A stretch of 64,000 nucleotides of DNA, from contig NZ_CP107902.1 of NCBI RefSeq assembly GCF_036013935.1, forward strand, positions 7,907,001-7,971,000. Direction: 5' to 3'. Every line of letters begins with the position of its first letter. The stretch's first letter is position 1. The translations under genes were made by a program, and so were the position numbers. This DNA comes from Streptomyces sp. NBC_00461. Lineage in GTDB: Bacteria; Actinomycetota; Actinomycetes; Streptomycetales; Streptomycetaceae. A model generated the notes under the pieces. The model was given only the letters and a program-made list of their open reading frames with translations, did not search any database and was not told the origin of the DNA. Below, in pieces: positions 41,905-50,012 of the stretch.

Positions 41905-44439
41905 TCAGAGTTCGGGGGCGGTCGGCAGGTCCTCCGTGCGGAAGGCCAGCCGGCCGTCCTCGACGTCCACCGTCACCCGGCCGCCCTCGCCGACCCGGCC
42001 GTCGAGCAGCAGCCGCGACAGCCGGTTGTCGACCTCGCGCTGGATGGTGCGGCGCAGCGGGCGGGCACCGTACTCGGGCTGGTAGCCGCGCTCGGCGAGC
42101 CAGTCGACAGCCGGGTCCGTGAACTCCACCGTGACGCCCTGTGCCTGCAGCAGACGGCGGGTCCTCTCCAGCAACAGGTTGGTGATCCGGCGCAGTTGGT
42201 CGCCGGTGAGCTGGCGGAAGACGACGATCTCGTCGATGCGGTTGAGGAACTCGGGCCGGAAGTGCTCGCGCAGGGGGCGGAGGATCTGCTCGCGCCGCGC
42301 CTCCTCGTCGGCGTCGGCGCCGCCCGCTCCGAAGCCGATGCCGGCGCCGCGCCGGGTGATCGCCTCGGAGCCGAGGTTGCTGGTCATCACGATGACCGTG
42401 TTGGTGAAGTCGACCGTGCGGCCCTGGGAGTCGGTGAGCCGCCCGTCGTCGAGCACCTGGAGCAGGATGTTGAAGACGTCCGGGTGCGCCTTCTCGACCT
42501 CGTCGAGCAGGAGGAGCGAGTACGGGTGGCGTCGTACGACCTCGGTGAGCTGGCCGGCCTCCTCGTGGCCGACGTAGCCGGGCGGGGCGCCGACCAGCCG
42601 GCTGACGGTGTGCCGTTCCTGGTACTCGCTCATGTCCAGGCGGACCATGCGCTCCTCGCTGCCGAACAGGGCCTCGGCGAGTGCGCGGGCCAGCTCGGTC
42701 TTGCCGACGCCGGTCGGACCGAGGAAGAGGAAGCTGCCGATCGGCCGGTCGGGGCTCGCGAGCCCGGCGCGGGAGCGCATGACCGCCTCGGCGACCACGT
42801 CGACGGCCTCCTCCTGTCCGACGACCCGCTCGTGCAGGTGCTCCGCCAGGCGAAGCAGCTTCTCCTTCTCCTCCTGGGTGAGGCTGCTGACCGGGATGCC
42901 CGTCTGCCGGGACACCACCTCGGCGATCGCCTCGGCGGTCACCTCCAACTGCCCCTCGTCGGCCTCGTCACCACCCGAGGTGTCCGCGATCCGCACCTTC
43001 AACTCGGCGATACGATCGCGCAGTTGAGTCGCCGTCTCGTACTTCTCGTCGGCGACCGCCTGGTCCTTGTCGCAGGTCAGCTGCTCGATCTCGCGCTCCA
43101 GGGCCCGTACGTCCGTGCCCTTCGTGCGTGCCCGCAGCCGTACCCGGGCTCCGGCCTGGTCGATCAGGTCGATGGCCTTGTCGGGCAGCCGGCGGTCGGT
43201 GAGGTAGCGGTCGGACAGCTCGACCGCGGCCACCAGGGCCTCGTCGGCGTAGCGGACCTGGTGGTGGGCCTCGTAGCGGTCGCGCAGCCCGCGCAGGATC
43301 TCGATGGTGTCCGGCACGGACGGTTCGGGCACCAGGATCGGCTGGAAGCGGCGGGCCAGCGCCGCGTCCTTCTCGATCCGGCGGAACTCCTCCAGCGTGG
43401 TGGCGCCGACGATGTGCAGCTCGCCGCGGGCGAGGGCCGGCTTCAGGATGTTCCCGGCGTCCATCGCCCCGCCCTCGCCACCGCCTCCGGCGCCGACGAC
43501 GGTGTGCACCTCGTCGATGAAGACGATCAACTGGTCGGAGTGGGCCCGGATTTCACCGACGATGTTGTTCAGACGTTCCTCGAAGTCACCCCGGTAGCGG
43601 GTGCCGGCGACGACCCCCGTCAGGTCGAGGGCGACGACCCGCCGCCCGATCAGCACGTCGGGCACGTCCCCGTCGGCGATGCGCTGCGCGAGCCCCTCCA
43701 CGATGGCGGTCTTGCCGACGCCCGCGTCGCCGATGAGCACCGGGTTGTTCTTGCCGCGTCGCGACAGCACCTCGATGGTCTGCTCGATCTCCTCGTCCCG
43801 CCCGATCACCGGGTCGATACGGCCCTGCCGGGCCAGCTCGGTGAGGTCGCGACCGTACTTGTCCAGGGTGGGCGTGCCCGTGGCGCGGGAGTGCTCGGCC
43901 CGGCTCTGGGCGGTGTCCGCCGCCTCGGGCGGCCCGGTGGGCGCGAAACGGGCCGAGTTGAGGATGTGCCCGGCGGCCGAGTCGGGGTTCGCGGCCAGGG
44001 CGCTGAGGACGTGCTCGGGGCCGATGTAGCCGGCTCCGCTCGCCCGCGCCAGGTCGTGGGCGTCGAGGAGGGCACGCTTGACCGCGGGGGTTAGGGAGAG
44101 CGAGGTGGGCGCAGGCGCCTCCTCCGGCGTGTGCTGGGCAGGGCCGGAGCGCTCGTCGATCTCCGACGCCAGTGAGTCGGGGTCTGCGCCGGCCCGGCTG
44201 AGCAGACTCCGGGTCGGCTCGCTGGAGAGCGCGGCACGCAGCAGATGCTGGGTGTCGAGGTCCCGGCTGCCGTGCTCGGCCGCATACTGGGCGGCGCCGC
44301 GGACCAGTTCCCGGGCGGGCTGGCTCAGCAGCCTCCCTATGTCGATCTGGCGGGGGCCCTGACGCGGGCCGCCGAAGAAGCGGGCGAGGAATTCTCCGAA
44401 GGCGTCATAGCCTTCTGGTCCGCTGAAGCCGCTGGTCAT
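41905..44439 (-). CDS. ClpC-like AAA+ protease unfoldase
   Basis: An 844-residue two-ring ATPase. After a Gly/Arg-rich 35-residue start come two Clp_N repeats ([32 protein letters not shown]). AAA1 has [20 protein letters not shown] and [12 protein letters not shown]; the middle region holds a UVR-like coil ([17 protein letters not shown]); AAA2 has [20 protein letters not shown] and [15 protein letters not shown]. The loop after [10 protein letters not shown] contains IGF, the ClpP-docking tripeptide, so it can probably feed ClpP. It differs from housekeeping ClpC by its N-terminal leader, suggesting a second, specialised ClpC. Start ATG 44439. Confidence 0.9.
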   Translation of the reverse strand: MTSGFSGPEGYDAFGEFLARFFGGPRQGPRQIDIGRLLSQPARELVRGAAQYAAEHGSRDLDTQHLLRAALSSEPTRSLLSRAGADPDSLASEIDERSGPAQHTPEEAPAPTSLSLTPAVKRALLDAHDLARASGAGYIGPEHVLSALAANPDSAAGHILNSARFAPTGPPEAADTAQSRAEHSRATGTPTLDKYGRDLTELARQGRIDPVIGRDEEIEQTIEVLSRRGKNNPVLIGDAGVGKTAIVEGLAQRIADGDVPDVLIGRRVVALDLTGVVAGTRYRGDFEERLNNIVGEIRAHSDQLIVFIDEVHTVVGAGGGGEGGAMDAGNILKPALARGELHIVGATTLEEFRRIEKDAALARRFQPILVPEPSVPDTIEILRGLRDRYEAHHQVRYADEALVAAVELSDRYLTDRRLPDKAIDLIDQAGARVRLRARTKGTDVRALEREIEQLTCDKDQAVADEKYETATQLRDRIAELKVRIADTSGGDEADEGQLEVTAEAIAEVVSRQTGIPVSSLTQEEKEKLLRLAEHLHERVVGQEEAVDVVAEAVMRSRAGLASPDRPIGSFLFLGPTGVGKTELARALAEALFGSEERMVRLDMSEYQERHTVSRLVGAPPGYVGHEEAGQLTEVVRRHPYSLLLLDEVEKAHPDVFNILLQVLDDGRLTDSQGRTVDFTNTVIVMTSNLGSEAITRRGAGIGFGAGGADADEEARREQILRPLREHFRPEFLNRIDEIVVFRQLTGDQLRRITNLLLERTRRLLQAQGVTVEFTDPAVDWLAERGYQPEYGARPLRRTIQREVDNRLSRLLLDGRVGEGGRVTVDVEDGRLAFRTEDLPTAPEL

Positions 44440-44565
44440 GGCGTTCCCATCCGGCGTCCCTGCGCGGGCCGGGGACGCCCTCGCTGATCGACGTGCCGGG
44501 GTCGGGTAACCCGGGCGGGAGCCGGTTACACCCGGAGGCGCGCGTTCGTAGAACACCTTCGCACG
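44440..44565. other. Upstream region of the Clp gene
   Basis: No gene. GGGA before the Clp start is its likely ribosome-binding site. Clp promoter elements are not recognised; no HAIR or CIRCE-like inverted repeat is seen. Confidence 0.35.
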
Positions 44566-44935
44566 GATGGGGGAGGGGAGCACCTTCGGCGACCGTCCGG
44601 CAGCGGGGGTTCGTGGAGCGCCCTGCGCGCACGCACGGCCGTCGGCGGTCGCGGGCCCGGTCCCGGATCAGCGGGCCGTCAGGATGCGTGGTCCTGTCTC
44701 CGTGATCGCCACCGTGTGTTCCTCGTGGGCGGCGTGTGAGCCGTCGTTCGGTTGGGGGAGGGGAGCATTTTCGGCGACCGTCCGGCAGCGGGGGTTCGTG
44801 GAGCGCCCTGCGCGCACGCACGGCCGTCGGCGGTCGCGGGCCCGGTCCCGGATCAGCGGGCCGTCAGGATGCGTGGTCCTGTCTCCGTGATCGCCACCGT
44901 GTGTTCCACGTGGGCCGCGCGTGAGCCGTCGTTCG
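44566..44935. repeat. 185-bp tandem duplication covering the end of map
   Basis: Copy 1 is 44566-44750, copy 2 is 44751-44935, with an offset of exactly 185 bp. Long blocks are identical (for example from TTCGGCGACCGTCCGGCAGC onwards), with only a few mismatches near the edges. Copy 2 contains the last codons of map and its 3' flank; copy 1 repeats the map tail (EEHTVAITETGPRILTAR) without a gene in front of it. Confidence 0.9.
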
Positions 44936-45620
44936 TGCGCAGGGTCCAGCCGTCCGCCGCCGCGTGGTAGTCGTCCCTGCCGCCGGCCAGCAGCATCGGC
45001 TCGATGGCCAGCACCATGCCGTGCCGCAGGGCGAGGCCGCGTCCCGGGCGGCCCTCGTTCGGGACCGGCGGGTCCTCGTGCATACGGCGCCCGATGCCGT
45101 GGCCCCCGAAATCGTCCATGATGCCGTACCCCGCCGCGCGGCAGACCGAGCCGATCGCATGCGCGATGTCGCCGATGCGGTTGCCGACGACCGCGGCCTC
45201 GATGCCGGCCGCCAGCGCATGCTCGGCCGCCTCGATGAGCCGTACGTCGGCCGGGCGCGGCTCGCCCACGATGAAGCTGATCGCCGAGTCGCCGGCCCAG
45301 CCGCCCAGTTCGGCGCCGAAGTCGGCGGAGACCAGGTCGCCGTCGCGCAGCCGGTAGCTCGTCGGGATGCCGTGCACGATCGCGTCGTTCACCGAGATGC
45401 AGACGACGGCCGGGAAGGGGACCGGGGCGAAGGAGGGACGGTAGCCGAGGAAGGGGGAGGACGCCCCCGCCGCGCGCAGCACCCCGTGTGCCACCTCGTC
45501 CAGCTCCAGCAGCGAAACGCCCACGTCGGCCGCCTGCCGTACGGCCGTCAGGGCCTGTCCGACCACCTGTCCGGCCTCGTACATGGCGTCGATCGATGTG
45601 TCTGTCTTCAGTTCCACCAT
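44853..45620 (-). CDS. map: Type I methionine aminopeptidase
   Basis: A 255-residue pita-bread metallopeptidase that removes the initiator Met. The five metal ligands are all visible: Asp in VSADFGAELGGW, Asp in AGDSAISF, His in DFGGHGIGRRMHE, Glu in LAIEPMLLAGG and Glu in AAHVEHTVAIT. The substrate-pocket CISVNDAIVHGIP is intact. It starts at ATG 45620 only 32 bp from a divergent XRE gene, with TATAAT 9 nt upstream of the ATG, so the mRNA is probably leaderless. Its 3' end lies inside a tandem duplication. It is probably an additional copy, since the housekeeping map usually follows adk/secY. Confidence 0.95.
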   Translation of the reverse strand: MVELKTDTSIDAMYEAGQVVGQALTAVRQAADVGVSLLELDEVAHGVLRAAGASSPFLGYRPSFAPVPFPAVVCISVNDAIVHGIPTSYRLRDGDLVSADFGAELGGWAGDSAISFIVGEPRPADVRLIEAAEHALAAGIEAAVVGNRIGDIAHAIGSVCRAAGYGIMDDFGGHGIGRRMHEDPPVPNEGRPGRGLALRHGMVLAIEPMLLAGGRDDYHAAADGWTLRTNDGSRAAHVEHTVAITETGPRILTAR

Positions 45621-45652
45621 GCCAATTATTATACCGGTATTAGAATGACGGC
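45621..45652. promoter_or_regulatory. 32-bp divergent promoter between map and an XRE gene
   Basis: The whole region is AT-rich, unlike the genome. It contains ATACCGGTAT (45631-45640). On the minus strand TATAAT precedes the map ATG by 9 nt; on the plus strand TAGAAT precedes the XRE ATG by 6 nt. Both transcripts should be leaderless, and a protein bound to the central dyad would block both. Confidence 0.6.
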
Positions 45653-45904
45653 ATGGTGCGCACCCCTCTCACCCCGGAAGAACGCGAACGCGGCGAGCGG
45701 CTCGGCCGGCTCCTTCGCGAGGCCCGCGGCGTACGGAGCATGGCGGACGTCGCGGCTCAGGCGGGCATCTCCGCGGAGACGCTCCGCAAGATCGAGACGG
45801 GGCGTGCCCCGACCCCGGCCTTCTTCACCGTCGCCGCGCTCGCCCGGGCGCTCGGCCTGTCGATGGACGAACTGGTCGAACTCTGCGCCGCGGCGCCCGT
45901 GTGA
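45653..45904 (+). CDS. Small XRE-family regulator
   Basis: An 83-residue protein that is essentially one helix-turn-helix domain (about residues 17-75): LGRLLREARGVRSMADVAAQ, AGISAETLRKIETGR, FFTVAALARALGLSMDELV. There is no ligand-binding domain. It is divergent from map with a 32-bp shared promoter containing ATACCGGTAT, so autoregulation and control of map are likely. Preceding bases contain no ribosome-binding site, consistent with leaderless translation. Confidence 0.9.
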   Translation: MVRTPLTPEERERGERLGRLLREARGVRSMADVAAQAGISAETLRKIETGRAPTPAFFTVAALARALGLSMDELVELCAAAPV

Positions 45905-45997
45905 CGCCCATCGGTCAAGATCGCGCAATGAGCAGTCCGCATGCCCGTCGAAAACTCTTCGTAGCGCGTCCGTAACACGACTGGTGTTGCCTACGGA

Positions 45998-46013
45998 ACC
46001 GGAGTGCTCCGGT
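45998..46013. promoter_or_regulatory. Perfect 16-bp palindrome before a large unknown gene
   Basis: ACCGGAGTGCTCCGGT: 7-bp arms around TG, ending 17 bp before ATG 46031 and overlapping the expected leader. It could be an operator or an RNA hairpin near the ribosome-binding site (GCGGGAG). Confidence 0.5.
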
Positions 46014-46030
46014 CTGGCGGGAGTTGAGCG

Positions 46031-47671
46031 ATGGCTGTGGATCAACTCCCGGGCAGGGTACGGGAGTTCGCGAACTACCTGAACGGACTGCTGGCGCGCC
46101 TGGACCAGGGCGGCGGCTGGTGCGCGGTGTTCTGGCAGCGCGACCCCGACGGGATGCGGGCCTGTCTTGAGGGGCGTGAAGTGCCGCCCTGGGACGTGGT
46201 GGAGGCGGTCCTTCAGGACCTCGCCGCCGTGGCCGGTCCGGCTGCCGCGCATCAGGAGAAGGAGCGGGTCCGCGGGATGCACGCAGCCGCGCTCGCCGCG
46301 TACGACGCCCGGCCGGGCGGCCGGGACGCCCTCGGCGACCGGCTCGACGTCATGCTCCGCGAACAGCGGTACGCCGCCGAACGCCAGGCGGAACTGAGCC
46401 GGCTGCTCGCCCTCGCCGCCACCCAGCAGGAGGCCGACGCCTGCCGCCTCGACCTGGCCTGGGCCCGCGACGACCATGACCGCGCGACGGCCCGGTGCGC
46501 CGAACTGCGTTCACGCATGGCCGAGTTGGACCGCCGCGAGACAGGCGCCCAGGCGGCGGCGGTCCGCCGGGGCCGCGTCGGGGACGGGTCTGTGTTCCGC
46601 ACCGACAGGACCGACAGGACCGACAGGACAGACAGGGGAGACGCCGGATTCCTGCAGCGGCAGGGGCAGGGCCAGTACGACCCTGCGGCCATGGGTGCTC
46701 AGCAGGGTGCGTACGAGGCACGGGTGCCCGGCGTGCAGCAGCCGGGCGACTCCTACGGCCGCGAAGACGACGGCTTCCCCGCGGCCCCGGGCACCGCGCT
46801 GAGCCGTGCCGGGTTCGATGCCGCGGGCCCGAGAGCATCCACGCGGGAACAGGCTGCCCCGGCATGGACCGCCGCCGAGTGGCAGGCCGCTACCCCCGAA
46901 ACTGCCGAACCTCCCGCCCCCGAACCTTCCGCCCCCAAACAGCGCAAGCGCCGTCGGGGCAGTGCCCGTTTCGCCGGGATGGCCGAGGAGGAGGCCGCGC
47001 CCATCGTCGTACCGACGACCGCCGCGCCGCCCCTGCCCGCGCCGACCGCTGCCGGTGGCCGCACCCCGCGCGGCGCCCGGTTCGCCGGAGGGGCCGAGGA
47101 GGCTCAGCGGCCGCAGGAACCGAAGGGCGAGCCGCTGGACGCGGCAGGGGTGCGCGAGGTCGCCGGGGCCGTCGAGGGGCTCGTACGGCTGCGTGCCGAG
47201 GGCCGCAGCGGCGAGGCGCACGCGCTGCTCGTCGAAGCGGCCCACTGGCCCGCCGACCGTTTCCCGTCGCTCGCCGCGGAGCTGCAGCGCGCCGGGCTCG
47301 GCGCCGACTGGGCGAGCCTGCTGTGGGAGGCCGCCTCGCTGCCCGCCCCACGGCTGGTCGCGGCGGCGGACGCACTGGTCGCCGCCGGGCGCGGGTCCGA
47401 CGGGGAGCAGATCCTGCGCCAGGGGGTCGCCCGGCCCGCCACCGAGATAGGGCAGGCCGTCCTGGCGCTGGCCGCGGAGGGCCGTCGCCGGGAGGTGCGG
47501 GCCCTGCTCGACGCGTACGTCCGCGTCCGTACCCCAGAGGAGGCGGCCCGCAGCGCCGAGCCGGACCCGCAGGCGCTCGTACCGCTCCTGCTGGAGGCTG
47601 CGCAGGGCGTCTCGGACGAGCGACACTGGGATCTGGTGCACGCCCTCCGGGTAGCCGGTTTCACCGCCTGA
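46031..47671 (+). CDS. Large conserved actinomycete protein, coiled-coil plus disordered middle plus helical repeats
   Basis: A 546-residue protein with three parts. Residues 1-175: a globular start (LPGRVREFANYLNGLLARLD, GGWCAVFWQRDPDGMRACLE, VPPWDVVEAVLQDLA) and a coiled coil (YAAERQAELSRLLALAATQQ..). Residues about 180-370: disordered, with a TDRTDRTDRTDR run and an Ala/Pro-rich stretch. Residues about 375-546: helical repeats (VEGLVRLRAEGRSGEAHALL, LAAELQRAGLGADWASLLW, VLALAAEGRRREVRALLDAY). The N-terminal part resembles proteins found beside Streptomyces signalling and HTH genes; no enzyme motif is seen. The function is unknown. Confidence 0.75.
   Translation: MAVDQLPGRVREFANYLNGLLARLDQGGGWCAVFWQRDPDGMRACLEGREVPPWDVVEAVLQDLAAVAGPAAAHQEKERVRGMHAAALAAYDARPGGRDALGDRLDVMLREQRYAAERQAELSRLLALAATQQEADACRLDLAWARDDHDRATARCAELRSRMAELDRRETGAQAAAVRRGRVGDGSVFRTDRTDRTDRTDRGDAGFLQRQGQGQYDPAAMGAQQGAYEARVPGVQQPGDSYGREDDGFPAAPGTALSRAGFDAAGPRASTREQAAPAWTAAEWQAATPETAEPPAPEPSAPKQRKRRRGSARFAGMAEEEAAPIVVPTTAAPPLPAPTAAGGRTPRGARFAGGAEEAQRPQEPKGEPLDAAGVREVAGAVEGLVRLRAEGRSGEAHALLVEAAHWPADRFPSLAAELQRAGLGADWASLLWEAASLPAPRLVAAADALVAAGRGSDGEQILRQGVARPATEIGQAVLALAAEGRRREVRALLDAYVRVRTPEEAARSAEPDPQALVPLLLEAAQGVSDERHWDLVHALRVAGFTA
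46601..46636. repeat. 9-bp tandem repeat inside a coding region
   Basis: Three ACCGACAGG units and a fourth with one change (ACAGACAGG), encoding TDR-TDR-TDR-TDR in the disordered part of the 546-residue protein. The 9-bp period keeps the frame, so copy number can vary without breaking the gene. Confidence 0.85.
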
Positions 47672-47863
47672 CGAAACTCCCCCACTCGCCCCTCGCCTCC
47701 CTCCCACCGGCCGCTCCGCTCACCCACAGGAGTGCGAAACGTGATCGACTCCGCGGGTTAACGGCGATGGTCTTGGCAAGGCTCTCCCGGAGGCTTACGT
47801 TCATCCCTCTACGGCCTCATCTACGGGCGTAGAGGCTCTGACGTCCCGCCGAAGGAGCAGCTC

Positions 47864-48706
47864 ATGGCCAACGTCGTACGCGCCGCTCTGGTCCAGGCCA
47901 CCTGGACCGGCGACACCGAGTCCATGGTGGTGAAACACGAGGAGCACGCCCGCGAGGCGGCCCGCCAGGGTGCGAAGGTCATCGGATTCCAGGAAGTCTT
48001 CAACGCGCCCTACTTCTGTCAGGTCCAGGAACCGGAGCACTACCGCTGGGCCGAGCCGGTGCCCGAGGGCCCGACCGTGAGTCGTATGCAGGAGCTCGCG
48101 CGGGAAACCGGCATGGTGATCGTCGTGCCGGTCTTCGAGGTCGAGCAGTCCGGCTTCTACTACAACACGGCGGCCGTGATCGACGCCGACGGTACCTATC
48201 TCGGCAAGTACCGCAAACACCACATCCCGCAGGTCAAGGGCTTCTGGGAGAAGTACTACTTCAAGCCCGGCAACGTCGGATGGCCCGTCTTCGACACCGC
48301 GGTCGGCAAGGTCGGCGTCTACATCTGCTACGACCGCCACTTCCCGGAGGGCTGGCGTCAACTCGGCCTCAACGGCGCCCAGTTGGTCTACAATCCGTCG
48401 GCCACCCACCGCGGACTCTCCTCCTACCTCTGGCGGCTGGAGCAGCCCGCCGCCGCCGTCGCCAACGAGTACTTCATCGCCGCGATCAACCGCGTCGGCC
48501 AGGAGGAGTACGGCGACAACGACTTCTACGGGACCTCGTACTTCGTCGACCCGCGCGGCCAGTTCGTCGGCGAGACCGCCAGCGACAGCAAAGAGGAACT
48601 CGTGGTCCGCGACCTCGACTTCGACGTGATCGAGGAAGTGCGGCAACAGTGGGCGTTCTACCGGGACCGACGACCCGACGCCTACGAAGGGCTGGTGCAG
48701 CCGTGA
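47864..48706 (+). CDS. Nitrilase-superfamily amidohydrolase, beta-ureidopropionase type (copy 1)
   Basis: A 280-residue enzyme. The Glu-Lys-Cys triad is Glu44 (VIGFQEVF), Lys118 (GKYRKHHIP) and Cys155 (VYICYDRHFPE), with the auxiliary Glu129 (GFWEKYY). The segments YNPSATHRGLSSYLW and DNDFYGTSYFVDPRG are typical of N-carbamoyl-beta-alanine amidohydrolase. It releases CO2 and NH3 from N-carbamoyl amino acids, the third step of reductive pyrimidine breakdown. It overlaps the aminotransferase start (GTGA), so the product amine is probably passed on directly. A same-length paralogue lies at 51734. Confidence 0.9.
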   Translation: MANVVRAALVQATWTGDTESMVVKHEEHAREAARQGAKVIGFQEVFNAPYFCQVQEPEHYRWAEPVPEGPTVSRMQELARETGMVIVVPVFEVEQSGFYYNTAAVIDADGTYLGKYRKHHIPQVKGFWEKYYFKPGNVGWPVFDTAVGKVGVYICYDRHFPEGWRQLGLNGAQLVYNPSATHRGLSSYLWRLEQPAAAVANEYFIAAINRVGQEEYGDNDFYGTSYFVDPRGQFVGETASDSKEELVVRDLDFDVIEEVRQQWAFYRDRRPDAYEGLVQP

Positions 48707-49986
48707 CCGACCTCTACGCCCGCCACAGGTCGGTACTGCCCGACTGGCTCGCCCTCTACTACGAGGACCCGCTGGAGATCACCCACGGCGAGGGCCGGCA
48801 CGTCTGGGACGCGGACGGCAACAAGTACCTCGACTTCTTCGGCGGCATCCTGACGACGATGACCGCGCACGCGCTGCCCGAGGTCACCAAGGCGGTGAGC
48901 GAGCAGGCCGGGCGGATCCTCCACTCGTCCACGCTCTACCTCAACCGGCCGATGGTCGAACTCGCCGAGCGCATCGCCCAGCTGAGCGGCATCCCGGACG
49001 CCCGGGTCTTCTTCACCACCTCCGGCACCGAGGCCAACGACACCGCCCTGCTGCTCGCCACCACCTACCGGCAGAGCAACACGGTCCTGGCGATGCGCAA
49101 CAGCTACCACGGCCGCTCCTTCAGCGCGGTCGGCATCACCGGCAACCGCGGCTGGTCGCCCACCTCCCTGTCGCCGCTGCAGACCCTGTACGTCCACGGG
49201 GGCGTCCGCACCCGCGGCCCGTACGCCTCGCTCAGCGACGACGACTTCATCGCGGCCTGCGTCGAGGACCTGAAGGACCTCCTCGGCCACACCCGCCCGC
49301 CCGCGGCCCTGATCGCGGAGCCGATCCAGGGCGTCGGCGGCTTCACCTCCGGGCCGGACGGCCTCTACGCCGCCTTCCGCGAGGTACTCGCCGAGCGCGG
49401 CATCCTCTGGATCGCCGACGAGGTGCAGACCGGCTGGGGCCGCACCGGGGACAACTTCTGGGGCTGGCAGGCACACGGCGCGGCCGGCCCTCCCGACCTG
49501 CTCACCTTCGCCAAGGGCATCGGCAACGGCAGCTCCATCGGCGGTGTCGTCGCCCGTGCCGAGATCATGAACTGCCTCGACTCCAACAGCATCTCGACCT
49601 TCGGCGGCACCCAGATCACCATGGCCGCCGGCCTCGCCAACCTCAACTACCTGCTGGAACACGACCTCCAGGGCAACGCCCGACGCGTCGGCGGACTGCT
49701 CATCGAGCGGCTGAGGGCGGTCGCCGCGCAGGTGCCGCACGTGCGGGAGGTGCGCGGGCGTGGCCTGATGCTCGGCGTCGAGCTGGTCAAGCCGGGGACC
49801 GACGAAGCCGATCCGGAGGCGGCGAGCGCCGTGCTGGAGGCGACCCGCGCGGACGGACTGCTCATCGGCAAGGGCGGCGGCCACAACACCAGCGCGCTGC
49901 GCGTCGCCCCACCGCTGTCCCTCACGGTCGCGGAGGCCGAGGAGGGCGCCGCGATCCTCGAACGCGCTCTGAGAAGCCTCACGTAG
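48703..49986 (+). CDS. Class III PLP-dependent aminotransferase
   Basis: A 427-residue fold-type I enzyme from GTG 48703. Seen: FFTTSGTEANDTALLLAT (cofactor phosphate loop), AMRNSYHGRSFSAVGITG, LIAEPIQGVGGFTSGPDG, ILWIADEVQTGWGRTG (Asp that contacts the pyridine N) and LLTFAKGIGNGSSIGG with the Schiff-base Lys. STFGGTQITMAAGLANL is the usual Thr loop. In this context it should transaminate beta-alanine or beta-aminoisobutyrate to the semialdehyde; alanine-glyoxylate type activity is the main alternative. It is coupled to the preceding amidohydrolase by a 4-base overlap. Confidence 0.9.
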   Translation: MTDLYARHRSVLPDWLALYYEDPLEITHGEGRHVWDADGNKYLDFFGGILTTMTAHALPEVTKAVSEQAGRILHSSTLYLNRPMVELAERIAQLSGIPDARVFFTTSGTEANDTALLLATTYRQSNTVLAMRNSYHGRSFSAVGITGNRGWSPTSLSPLQTLYVHGGVRTRGPYASLSDDDFIAACVEDLKDLLGHTRPPAALIAEPIQGVGGFTSGPDGLYAAFREVLAERGILWIADEVQTGWGRTGDNFWGWQAHGAAGPPDLLTFAKGIGNGSSIGGVVARAEIMNCLDSNSISTFGGTQITMAAGLANLNYLLEHDLQGNARRVGGLLIERLRAVAAQVPHVREVRGRGLMLGVELVKPGTDEADPEAASAVLEATRADGLLIGKGGGHNTSALRVAPPLSLTVAEAEEGAAILERALRSLT

Positions 49987-50012
49987 CAGCCGGCCCAGCA
50001 AGGGAAGTCCGC

